DNA of 64,000 bases from Sarcocystis neurona (taxonomy: Eukaryota > Apicomplexa > Conoidasida > Eucoccidiorida > Sarcocystidae). Of this stretch, positions 24,576-33,498 are shown piece after piece; within the stretch, counting starts at the first letter, position 1, and each line of letters opens with the position of its first letter. The position numbers and the translations under genes are program-made. The notes under the pieces were generated by a model. It was given only the letters and a program-made list of their open reading frames with translations. It had not been told where the DNA came from and did no database searches. The stretch spans positions 2,823,957-2,887,956 of the forward strand of contig KL647291.1 of the NCBI GenBank assembly GCA_000727475.1, read 5' to 3'.

Positions 24576-25883
24576 ATGTTTTATCTAAAGTTTTATTTTA
24601 TAGTTGTCTTTAGTGTGAAGGGTCTATCTGCGCTTCCTGTTCTTCTGACCCGTGGCTACACTAGAAGCCTTCATACTGAGACACGTGTCTCGTTGGTGGC
24701 CGATGGCTCGGCGGAGGACGTCACTTCCAATACAACCAGTAACGGCAATGGAACAGAAGTGGCCACCGCAACTACTAATGGAGTTGTGTACGAAGAACCT
24801 GTAGCTGAGTCGTCGTGGATTTGTAGGTTTTCCAGTGGAAATCGAGGGCCCTGCCACGAGCGTGCCGATGCCGTCGTCCCTGCTGGCAGATTCTGCCTGC
24901 CCGGTTCGTGCTGTAGTAAAACGGTGGTCAAAGAAGACAACATGGGCATGTGGTGCGCGACAGAACCTATCTTTTGCAATGGGTTAGTGTACTATAAAGA
25001 GTTCAGTTTCGACCAGTGCAGCTGCTACAAAGCGCGAGCGCAGTGCCACAGGGCTGCTATTTGTGTTGACCAGCTTGTGCCGCTTCGTGGAGTTTTCTGT
25101 AAATGTAAACAGGGTTACTTGGGTGACGGAAAGACATGCAGGAGAGATCCTTGCGAGAGTAGTAACCCCTGCGGAACACACGGCAAATGTGTGGGGGACC
25201 CTGAGGGCGGATACAGCTGTGCCTGCAACGAAGGTTATACCGAGACAGAAGTGAGCGGACGACACCTATGTAGAAAAAAGAACGCATGTGAGATAATTCC
25301 TGAAGCGTGTGGCCCCCCGGAAGCTGTTAAAGAGTGTAAGCCGAACGGAAACGATTTCGCCTGCGCTTGTAACTCAGGATGGAAAGCCCCTACTGGTCTA
25401 AACCAGAAGTGCGAGCCTATTTCGCATAAATCGCCCTGCGCTTCCGACCCGTGCGGATCGGAAGAAGCTGTCCTCGAATGCATCGAAGGCGAGGGAGACA
25501 GCTACACATGCTCGTGTAACTCAGGTTACACTGTAGAAGAGGTGAATGGAAAGGAAGTCTGCCGGTCTATGAGAGGTGACCCGTGTGATACTAACCCATG
25601 CGGCAAAGAAAATTTGGTGGCGGCATGTACTCCCACAGAACACGGGTATACATGCACCTGTAAAAAGGGGGCTACGTTAAAAGGAACAAAAGATGCTCCA
25701 TACTGCGCTGATGACCTCTCTGCGTTTTTCGCAATTATAGCAGTGATTGCGTTCTTCGTGGTCCTGATAGGCGCTTACTACTTCTACGAGTGGCGGCACA
25801 AACGCAGTATGCAGCAAGCCGAGGACTACGATGCCTACAACGTAGACTACTCGTACTTCTCTGGTTCTCCTGACTTCACGTGA
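24576..25883 (+). CDS. Microneme-like type I membrane protein, CBL-like domain plus 5 EGF modules
   Basis: Single-exon gene, 435 residues. The ATG at 24576 is chosen because it opens a signal peptide (MFYLKFYFIVVFSV, cleavage near 20); an in-frame ATG at 24405 would put 57 unrelated residues before it. Order: Thr/Asn-rich spacer with N-glycosylation sites (41-75), a cysteine-rich domain (about 81-147) with FCLPGSCCSK resembling the chitin-binding-like domain of Toxoplasma MIC3/MIC8, five EGF-like modules (148-188, 191-232, 236-279, 286-329, 335-377; repeated PCG...C...YxCxCxxG pattern), a membrane segment (381-404) and a 31-residue tail rich in Asp and Tyr (DYDAYNVDYSYF). It lacks the CGSWC core found in the two downstream relatives and has no small-residue cleavage motif in its membrane segment. 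An AATAAA lies 41 bp past the stop. Adhesin or escorter function is inferred from architecture. Confidence 0.85.
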   Translation: MFYLKFYFIVVFSVKGLSALPVLLTRGYTRSLHTETRVSLVADGSAEDVTSNTTSNGNGTEVATATTNGVVYEEPVAESSWICRFSSGNRGPCHERADAVVPAGRFCLPGSCCSKTVVKEDNMGMWCATEPIFCNGLVYYKEFSFDQCSCYKARAQCHRAAICVDQLVPLRGVFCKCKQGYLGDGKTCRRDPCESSNPCGTHGKCVGDPEGGYSCACNEGYTETEVSGRHLCRKKNACEIIPEACGPPEAVKECKPNGNDFACACNSGWKAPTGLNQKCEPISHKSPCASDPCGSEEAVLECIEGEGDSYTCSCNSGYTVEEVNGKEVCRSMRGDPCDTNPCGKENLVAACTPTEHGYTCTCKKGATLKGTKDAPYCADDLSAFFAIIAVIAFFVVLIGAYYFYEWRHKRSMQQAEDYDAYNVDYSYFSGSPDFT

Positions 25884-27589
25884 TCCTCGGCGTTCGAAAT
25901 TTGTATCGAAGCGGTGCTCAAGGAATAAATACGCGTATGCCGCGCGTATTCACGTAGCGCGTTTGCACTGAGAATTGCACGGGGGATGAGTGGCTCCCTA
26001 TCTATGAGCTGTTCACCAAGCGACCTCGCAGGATTTGAAAAGTGGAGGGTGTCGGCCTTCAGCGGAACAGGTGGTAGTGAGGATGAAAGGAAAAGCGCTT
26101 ATTGTGGGCCCTCACTGAAGACCAAATGACGGGAATATGCAGAGTATGAGAGCTCCTACTGTTCAATCAGGAACGCTGCGTATCGTGAGTCACGTGACGA
26201 GGACAACTGGAACATGCGCGTATTACTATGGTTTTGTGTCTTGTCAAACGTCAACAACTACATGCGGCAAGCCAGTCTTCTTCGTACTGGAGAGCGGACC
26301 GCTGGGTGAGGCGTTACCTCGTGTGGATCCTGTTCTCCCCACCCCACAACTCGGGCAGCGCTTGTTCCTCCTCAACGCACTGCATAGATCAAGGCAAAAT
26401 CGCCATCGTTTCACCGGTGCTGCAGCAGTGACACTAAATAAGTAATCAGAGAAGTGCAGTCTTCAACTCTTGAAGCGGTTGTTAACCGGATTCTAATACG
26501 TAGAGTGCGCGACTTCGCGTGCTCCTCTCATTGCAGGTAATGACATTCGTGTGGCGAAAACTGACGGTATCGTCTATAAAGAAGACGTTGTTCGCTGAAG
26601 AAGTGCCGACAAAGCACTTGCCTCATATTTTCTCGCCAACTGCAGTGCGTGTGCAGCGGCTAAAACGGCTAAATAAGTACCGACAAAGCATTTGCCTCAT
26701 TTTTTCCGGGCAAGTGCAATGCGCGTGCAGCAGCTGAAGAGATGCGCTTGGGTCAGCGCGAAGGGCGCGGTTCTGTCGGCCGTATCTGAGTACAGCTGCG
26801 CCACTACTGTAGCACACCAGTCATATTTACACGGACATTTTGTCTAGTGCCACAGATGTACGTATGCGTCATTTCTTCTAATGGAGTGTTGCTACAACGT
26901 GCAGGATGGATCCTTCGTTTCCACTGTAACATCACGTAAGCCCAGGCGCGCCTGCATAAAGAAGCGAGCACATGGTTAGTTGAGGCACACGCTACAAAAC
27001 AACAATGCGAGTACTTTGTCTAGCGCTGGCGTTGACGGGCAATGACGGTGAAGTGCTGGTATGCTTTTGTACTCCACAGAAAAGGCACAGACCCTTCTGC
27101 ACTGGAGAGTATTAGCTGCATGAGTCGCGCCAGGCCGGCGGCCCTCGTCATTGGCTAGAATGCAATAGAGACGCCGTCGTCAGGTTGACGGCGACACCGC
27201 TTACGCTGGAAAAAACGTGAAAAATCTACGGGGAGCGACAATGCGGTAATTGGTTGCACACGGGCAAAGCCCTTACTGCTTTTCTTCTCCGATTCAACCT
27301 TTGTAAACCCAATGGTGCGCTAGGCATGCCTTCGTACCCTTAGAGAATAGTGACAATTCTAGTGTCTTGCTCCCGTCTCCCGTTTAACAGCGTAAATGAA
27401 GCTGATACTCTCTAGGCCTTCCGTGCCACTTGACATGGCAGTACCACTTCACGTTCTTCAACCCTCCTTATTTGATCCTGATGACTGTTGTGTGGCATCA
27501 GTTCCCTAATCGGTGAAGCTGCTTGAGTTTAGAATTACGCCAAGATTATTCTTGTCCCTAAGACATTTCGGTTCGATTGAGTCATCGCA
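25884..27589. other. Intergenic, no gene supported; short direct repeat inside
   Basis: Complex sequence between the first and second EGF genes. Only short open frames occur. It presumably holds the 3' end of the first transcript and the promoter of the second, but no motif stands out by eye. Confidence 0.4.
26605..26735. repeat. Direct repeat, two copies of about 57 bp
   Basis: Copies at about 26605-26661 and 26679-26735 share cgacaaagca(c/t)ttgcctcat, then a variable t-rich block, then caa(c/g)tgca(g/a)tgcg(t/c)gtgcagc. They are separated by an 18-bp spacer and differ by about ten substitutions. Confidence 0.85.
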
Positions 27590-29674
27590 ATGAAGCTATT
27601 GTTTCGCGCCGACGGGGCGATCTTCGCTTCCTTAATCCTTTTCGCAGTAATGAAATTCTTGTGCCTTCTTCTGCAAGAGGCAAACGCTACGCCTCACAGT
27701 CTAGTGCATATAAGTGGAAGTCTGCGTTCCGCGTCAGACGGCAATAAGGCTGGTGCTGAGGAACGTCCTGAGGACGAGAACTCATGGCTCTGTAGGATAT
27801 CAAAAGATTACGGAGCCTGTGGGAAGCGCGAGTACTACGACGTCGACGGCAAGACTCGTCTTGACATGTACTGTCCTGACGAGTTCTGCTGCAGCAAAAC
27901 CGCCTGTGTCGGTGGCAGCTGCGGCAGTTGGTGCACTGGCAGCTGGGCACTCTGTAGTTCTAGCGCTGTGTACCACCCCGAGTACAGTTACGGAAATTGC
28001 AGTTGTAAACATTTTGCGGCGAACTGCGACGTTAATGCGGAATGCGTACACCACAATAACGAGGAAGGAGGAGTGTTTTGTCGCTGCAGACAGGGGTACT
28101 GGGGAGACGGGAAAACCTGCAAGATTGACCTTTGCGCGACGAATCCTTGCGGCGCTGGCACGTGTGAGAGAATCGACGAAATATATCGTTGCGAGTGTCC
28201 GGAAAGCCACAAGCTCGTGACTATTGAAGGCCACCAAACATGCAGGATAGATTACTGCAGTGCCAAGCCCTGTGGACCAGAGCATATGGTGAAGGAATGC
28301 AAAAACACCGATGATGGGTACCAGTGCACGTGTATGCAAGGCTACGAAGTTCGAGACAACCGCTGTGTGGAAATTGATTTATGTGCCTCTTCTCCCTGCG
28401 GGCCTTCAGAAGGTGTCCATTCTTGCGTGACGGAACGGCAACCAAAATTACTGCATCGCTGTCAGTGCAAAGCAGGCTACGACTTGCGACTCTTACCTGA
28501 TGGGGAAACAGAGACATGTGTGAAGAACTGGTGTTACGGAGAGCCATGTGGACCTGCAGACCGCGTGTCTAGCTGCAGTTCCAGCGCCGTGGGGTACTCG
28601 TGCCTTTGTAAGGAGGGATACGAGGTTGTAAGAAACGATGAAGGCCAGGAGGCATGTGTGCGGCAGGACATATGCAAGCAGGCACCTTGCGGCCCACCGA
28701 GCGCTGTTAAAGAGTGTTACTCAGAAGGCTCTTCGTATCGTTGCAGATGCCAGCCAGGCTATACAGAGGTTATCTCGAATGGCTTACGCAAGTGCATTTT
28801 GGGAGATCCTTGTCGTCTGGGTGTGTGTGGCCCCCCCGCCGCGGTAAAGGAGTGCTCTACGGACGGTTCGTCGTACTCTTGTACTTGCAATTTTGGCTTT
28901 ACAGAAATTCTCAAAGAGGGGCAGCGCACGTGTGTGTCTGATGAGGAGTGCACATCTCAGTGTGGCCAGAAGGAGGCTGTAAAATCGTGCGAGCTATTGC
29001 AGCAGGGAGAGGTCAGATGCACATGCAATCCGGGGTATGTTCACAAGTATCAAGCAGGTGTAGGGAGGTGTGAAAAGGGCGATCCCTGCTCCGTCTATCC
29101 TTGTGGGGAGCAAGAAGCTGTCAAAAGCTGTACACCTGCGGGTTCATCATATAAGTGTGAATGTAACGACGGTTTTACAAGACGAACGCTCGAGGACGGG
29201 AATCAGGTGTGTGCAAGCTCTTCCAGTTGCGCAGGCCAGCCCTGTGGTCCACCTGCTATTGCAGATGCTTGCCTTTCAACCGAAAACGGCTACACGTGCA
29301 AGTGTAAAGAGGGGTTCGTTCAAGGACTTGTCAATGGTTCTGTCCGGTGTGTACGCGCAGACGGGGGAACTGGGAAAACACTGGACGAGTACGTTGGAGA
29401 AGACGAAAGCAAGCATTCAGGTATTTCTTTGAAAGCCACTGCAGGAGGAGCCGTGTGTCTTCTGTTGTTCGTAGGGGCTGTAGGGTCAGCCATTGCCTAT
29501 AAAAGACGTCGTGCTTCATATGAAAGTGACGGTGCCGACGAGGATGATATTGAGGTGGATCAGCCTTTCCTTTCACCTTCCAGCGGAATTGTAGGGGAAC
29601 ATCCTTCCCACGTGTGGGCCCACAGTCCCTCCATTTCACCTCTCATTGTTTCACCACAAGTGAATACGTGGTAA
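27590..29674 (+). CDS. Microneme-like type I membrane protein, CBL-like domain plus 10 EGF modules
   Basis: Single-exon gene, 694 residues, starting at the ATG opening a hydrophobic leader (residues 11-29, cleavage near 30-33). Domains: a cysteine-rich chitin-binding-like region (about 67-137) with YCPDEFCCSKTAC and CGSWC, then ten EGF-like modules between 138 and 587. Most begin DxCxxxPCGP and close with GYxxx...C. Module 1 (GVFCRCRQGYWGDGKTC) is the most canonical EGF. Module 8 has a shortened start (EECTSQCG). Then come a membrane segment (about 615-637) with ATAGGAVC at its outer half, a basic stop-transfer (YKRRR) and a 57-residue acidic tail (DEDDIEVDQPF) ending in Trp. Modules align one-to-one with the next gene, so the two are tandem duplicates. 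By analogy with Toxoplasma EGF-type MICs it may be secreted by micronemes and shed by rhomboid cleavage; neither is shown here. Confidence 0.9.
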   Translation: MKLLFRADGAIFASLILFAVMKFLCLLLQEANATPHSLVHISGSLRSASDGNKAGAEERPEDENSWLCRISKDYGACGKREYYDVDGKTRLDMYCPDEFCCSKTACVGGSCGSWCTGSWALCSSSAVYHPEYSYGNCSCKHFAANCDVNAECVHHNNEEGGVFCRCRQGYWGDGKTCKIDLCATNPCGAGTCERIDEIYRCECPESHKLVTIEGHQTCRIDYCSAKPCGPEHMVKECKNTDDGYQCTCMQGYEVRDNRCVEIDLCASSPCGPSEGVHSCVTERQPKLLHRCQCKAGYDLRLLPDGETETCVKNWCYGEPCGPADRVSSCSSSAVGYSCLCKEGYEVVRNDEGQEACVRQDICKQAPCGPPSAVKECYSEGSSYRCRCQPGYTEVISNGLRKCILGDPCRLGVCGPPAAVKECSTDGSSYSCTCNFGFTEILKEGQRTCVSDEECTSQCGQKEAVKSCELLQQGEVRCTCNPGYVHKYQAGVGRCEKGDPCSVYPCGEQEAVKSCTPAGSSYKCECNDGFTRRTLEDGNQVCASSSSCAGQPCGPPAIADACLSTENGYTCKCKEGFVQGLVNGSVRCVRADGGTGKTLDEYVGEDESKHSGISLKATAGGAVCLLLFVGAVGSAIAYKRRRASYESDGADEDDIEVDQPFLSPSSGIVGEHPSHVWAHSPSISPLIVSPQVNTW

Positions 29675-31404
29675 CCGTACGTGGTCCAAGATGCGAAGGA
29701 GACATGCCAGTGGTTTATTCATTGGGACCAGTTTCTGTAAAGAGGGCTACTTCGAGCATAATGGGACCTGTGCGTCCACGTGCGATTGCACACCTAAGAG
29801 CCAGATGATATCGGATGACGCAAATACTCAGCGTCTCATTACGAATGCGCTGGTCTGCTCGGTCCTCATGAGGCACACACACGTATAGGTGTACTTGCAC
29901 GCGGCACCTCTACGCGCGCATGGAGGCCACATTTCGAATCAGACATCGCGAAGTAGAGGAAGGGAAAGGTCGACGGACAACGACCAAACTTGGCATCTTA
30001 ACTTATTTTGTGCTCTGTGACTGGGTAAACCGGCCGCGCTACGTAGCGGCTGCCCTATGCCCGTCGCCGGTAGCTCCAATAAAAATTTATGAGTACGACG
30101 TATATGATGTGCTGTCGTCACGAAAAACTGTCACTTAATTGTACCCCTCAGCGTCGCGACTGATGCCGCTAGCAGGTGGAGGAGGGAAGATACACTTTTC
30201 GCAGTTCAGCTGCTTGTCTGGCGTGCGTCTAACTGAGAAATAATCAAAAATCTCAAGTTTTGATATCCGACCTCTGCATTGTGAAGCTGAATTTTTTCGT
30301 GTACTTGCCAGAGCCCAAGATTTCACCTTTGTGTGCAGTTTGACGGCACCAGAGGCTCTCCTGCTGGCACAATGGGGTGATCGCGCCTCCCTGCGCAGAA
30401 CATCCTACCAGGAAAAGCTTTTCTTGTAGTAAGTTTTCGTAAGTGTAGCCCAGTGAAGTTCTCGCCTGCGTTGTCGCGGAACAGGCAGGGGTTGTTTCCT
30501 AGTATGCTTGATGTATTTGAGATAGTCTTGGGTACAAAGAGTACGCGCGATTTACGATGCCTGCTGTTCCTCTCTCTTGTCATGATAAGGATTTCACCTT
30601 AGCCCGCGACTTTGAAAATGTATTGTACTGATGAAGGCTGTTGTCTCCTCGTGCTTAGGCACGCCGTGTGGTCCCACGATGCTTTGAATAATAACAGTAT
30701 TCCGAGATGTCCACATCGGACGACTGCTCGTTTTGTTGACTTTTTTGAGTAGGGTTGACTGATGAAACAACCGCAGTGGTGTTCTTGGTAGCCTTTTCCG
30801 TCATCTTTGTTCAAGAGGGAGAACGCTCAGAGGACGGTTTAATGCGTAGCTTAACCCTCTGTGTGCAACTACCCTGCGTTCCTGCTTGAGAATGTTACGT
30901 AGAATCGGTGTAGGGCGGCGAATGACATACGGTGCTGGAGTCGAAGCAGGTAGATAGATCCACCTACGTGGGTTGGACACGCCTGTTTCCTAGGTTTCAC
31001 AGTTGCCCGCTCGGTCGTCTCCTGTATACCTGGTAGAGAGAAACCTACAGTTGCAGGCGCGTCATTTTTGAAAAACCCTGTCGCACCCGCAGCTGTGGAC
31101 CGCCACAGCTGTGAAACATACAGCTATCATGTTACCTTTGCTGCGCCAGCTGCAACTGCCACAGTGGCTCTGCAACGGCGAGTCAGCAGTTAATTCTACA
31201 TGTTGACGTACTTCCCTACACTTCTAAAACCAATAGAGGGGGACCTACGGCCTCGGCAGTTATGTTCAAAAAGATCACCGAACATTTCAACCGGTCAGGC
31301 TGTGAAACTCTAACGTCAACGGCGTTTGAGCCGGTGGTTTCTACATGGCTTCCATAGGTCTGACACACGAGCAGAGCTCGTCGAGGCCATTCTAACCGCG
31401 CAAA
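29675..31404. other. Intergenic between second and third EGF genes
   Basis: No gene supported apart from a short EGF-like remnant at 29728-29797 (listed separately). Open frames are short on both strands. Presumably it contains the 3' region of the upstream gene (an AATAAA occurs near 30078) and the promoter of the downstream one. Confidence 0.4.
29728..29797 (+). pseudogene. EGF-like module remnant downstream of the second EGF gene
   Basis: About 55 bp past the stop codon, the plus strand reads FCKEGYFEHNGTC followed by STCDC. This resembles the C-terminal half of an EGF module (CxxGYxxxxGxC). The surrounding frame is short, has no signal peptide and no second half-module. It may be a decayed exon or module left by tandem duplication, or an unrecognised downstream exon. 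The match is short enough that chance cannot be excluded. Confidence 0.35.
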
Positions 31405-33498
31405 ATGGCGCTTTGTCTCCGCTTTAAGAAGATTCACCCTTTCTTCCCGTTTTTCTGGTATTGGCTGCCGTCCGTGTCCTTCTTCATGTTCCATTGCACA
31501 GCTGGCTTGTCGCTTCGTCAGGTCGCCCATCAGAGGCATACCGTTCTCGCTGTCACCAGCCACAGGTCAGCCTCTGCCAGTGCAGTCACTGTCACTACCT
31601 CTGCGTCTGCAGGTGTGAATTCCACTGAACACGGAAGCTCCTGGCTCTGCCGTATTTCTAAAGGTTATGCTGCTTGTGGGTCGCGTGAGTACAATGGTGT
31701 TTACCCACCACAAACTAACATGTACTGCCCAGACCGCTTCTGCTGCAGTAAAACGGCTTGCCTGGGGGGTTGCGGAAGCTGGTGTCACGACAGCTGGGCT
31801 TTATGCAGCACTTCAGTTGTGTACCATCCTGAGTGGAGCTACGGCAATTGCAACTGCAAACGCTTCGGACATCAATGTGATGAAAACGCCGAGTGTGTTC
31901 ATCAAAACGAGAATAATGGAGGCGTTTACTGTAAATGCCGAGATGGCTTTGTTGGAGACGGGAAAAGCTGTGTTAAAGACTTTTGCTGGGGACAACCATG
32001 CGATCCAGGAGAGTGTAAGAATTTAGAAGATGGCTACAAGTGCACGTGTCCGGACACGCATATGGTGCAGATCACCAATAACAAGGAATCTTGCAAAGAG
32101 AAGCCTAATTACTGTCTCGCTGAACCATGCGGTCCATCTCACATGGTGAAAGAGTGCAGGAACACAGAAAACGGGTACGAGTGCACATGCCAGCAAGGAT
32201 ACGCTGTCCGAAATAACCGTTGTGAGGAAGTAAATTTGTGTGCTGACTCTCCCTGCGGTCCTCCCGAAGCTGTCCATTCCTGCGTCACTGAACGCGAGCC
32301 GAAATTCCGTTACCGCTGCCAGTGCAAATCTGGATACGACTTGAGTTTATTGTCAGACGGCGAGGCTCAAATTTGCAGGAAGAACTGGTGCTACGGTGAT
32401 CCATGTGGAGGCGAGGATCGTGTAGTCAATTGCAATTCCACGGAGAATGGGTACTCCTGCCTCTGCAAAGAGACCTACGTAGTGGAGACAGATACAGCGG
32501 GCAGAGAGAAATGTGTAAAAGATGATGTGTGCAAGCATGCTCCCTGTGGCCCACCCGCTGTAGCAAAGAGGTGTTATGCTGAAGGCTCTGGCTACCGCTG
32601 CGAATGTCAATCTGGATATGCGGAGTTTGCTGTTGATGGCCGCAAGACCTGCGTGGAGGGAGACCCTTGCTTATTGGAGGCTTGTGGCAGTCAAGAGAAG
32701 GTGGCGGAATGCACAACAAGTGGTTCAAATTACACGTGCACGTGTCGTGAGCCCGACTTTTTGCTTGGGCAGCGCGACGGCCAGAAAACCTGTCTCTCTA
32801 AAGAGGAGTGTATTGAGAATTGCGGGCCCCTCGATGCCGTGCAAACGTGCGCAGTCAACAAAGGAGTGTACTCCTGCAAGTGCAATGACGGCTATTTGAC
32901 AACCTATAGAGACGGGAGGAGAATGTGTGTAGAACAAGACGTGTGCGGTGTAGCACCATGCGGATCCGAGGAGGCGGTTGAAAAGTGCACACCCAACCCC
33001 GTTGGCAGTTCTTCGCCCTACACATGCACCTGCAAAGAAGGCTACGAAGTGCGAACTCTCGAAGACCAATCCGAAATTTGTGCTGAGACCGGAAGTTGCA
33101 TAGGGAATCCGTGCGGGGATCCGGAGATCGTGACAGCCTGCATAACAGAGCAGAATACGTACTCGTGTCAATGTGCTGAAAATTACGTACAAATTACAAC
33201 GGGGGGGAGAAAGCGATGCGCTCCTGCTGCCGGCACACAAAAGTACGAAGAAACTACTGAGACCGAATCTCAAGGAATGTCTAACACCGCCATAGCAGGT
33301 TCGGTCATAGGAGGCCTTGTGTTACTCGGATCCGTTGGAGCAGGTATTGCGTACGCGAGGAAGAAGGAAGAAGAGGAGGAAGAGGATGAGTCCGCAGAAG
33401 GAGGGCAGGAAGCACTAGAGCCCGGAGTGCCTCCTTCTCCGTCGGCTCTTACAGCTGGACCGGCTCCTGGTTACGTGGGGCCCACGGCGGTAATGTAG
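31405..33498 (+). CDS. Microneme-like type I membrane protein, CBL-like domain plus 10 EGF modules (IAGxxIGGL membrane segment)
   Basis: Single-exon gene, 697 residues. The N-terminus has a hydrophobic stretch (about 12-33) acting as signal peptide, then a Ser/Thr/Ala spacer. The cysteine-rich chitin-binding-like domain (about 80-149) carries MYCPDRFCCSKTAC and CGSWC. Ten EGF-like modules follow, matching those of the preceding gene one for one, including the long fourth module (VTER...GYDL), the NWCYG start of the fifth and the shortened eighth (EECIENCG). The membrane segment (about 629-651) contains IAGSVIGGL, the small-residue motif typical of Toxoplasma microneme proteins cleaved by rhomboid ROM4/5. 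The 46-residue tail starts RKKEEEEEED, becomes Pro/Ala/Gly-rich and ends TAVM with no terminal aromatic residue. Function as an adhesin or escorter is inferred from architecture only. Confidence 0.9.
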   Translation: MALCLRFKKIHPFFPFFWYWLPSVSFFMFHCTAGLSLRQVAHQRHTVLAVTSHRSASASAVTVTTSASAGVNSTEHGSSWLCRISKGYAACGSREYNGVYPPQTNMYCPDRFCCSKTACLGGCGSWCHDSWALCSTSVVYHPEWSYGNCNCKRFGHQCDENAECVHQNENNGGVYCKCRDGFVGDGKSCVKDFCWGQPCDPGECKNLEDGYKCTCPDTHMVQITNNKESCKEKPNYCLAEPCGPSHMVKECRNTENGYECTCQQGYAVRNNRCEEVNLCADSPCGPPEAVHSCVTEREPKFRYRCQCKSGYDLSLLSDGEAQICRKNWCYGDPCGGEDRVVNCNSTENGYSCLCKETYVVETDTAGREKCVKDDVCKHAPCGPPAVAKRCYAEGSGYRCECQSGYAEFAVDGRKTCVEGDPCLLEACGSQEKVAECTTSGSNYTCTCREPDFLLGQRDGQKTCLSKEECIENCGPLDAVQTCAVNKGVYSCKCNDGYLTTYRDGRRMCVEQDVCGVAPCGSEEAVEKCTPNPVGSSSPYTCTCKEGYEVRTLEDQSEICAETGSCIGNPCGDPEIVTACITEQNTYSCQCAENYVQITTGGRKRCAPAAGTQKYEETTETESQGMSNTAIAGSVIGGLVLLGSVGAGIAYARKKEEEEEEDESAEGGQEALEPGVPPSPSALTAGPAPGYVGPTAVM

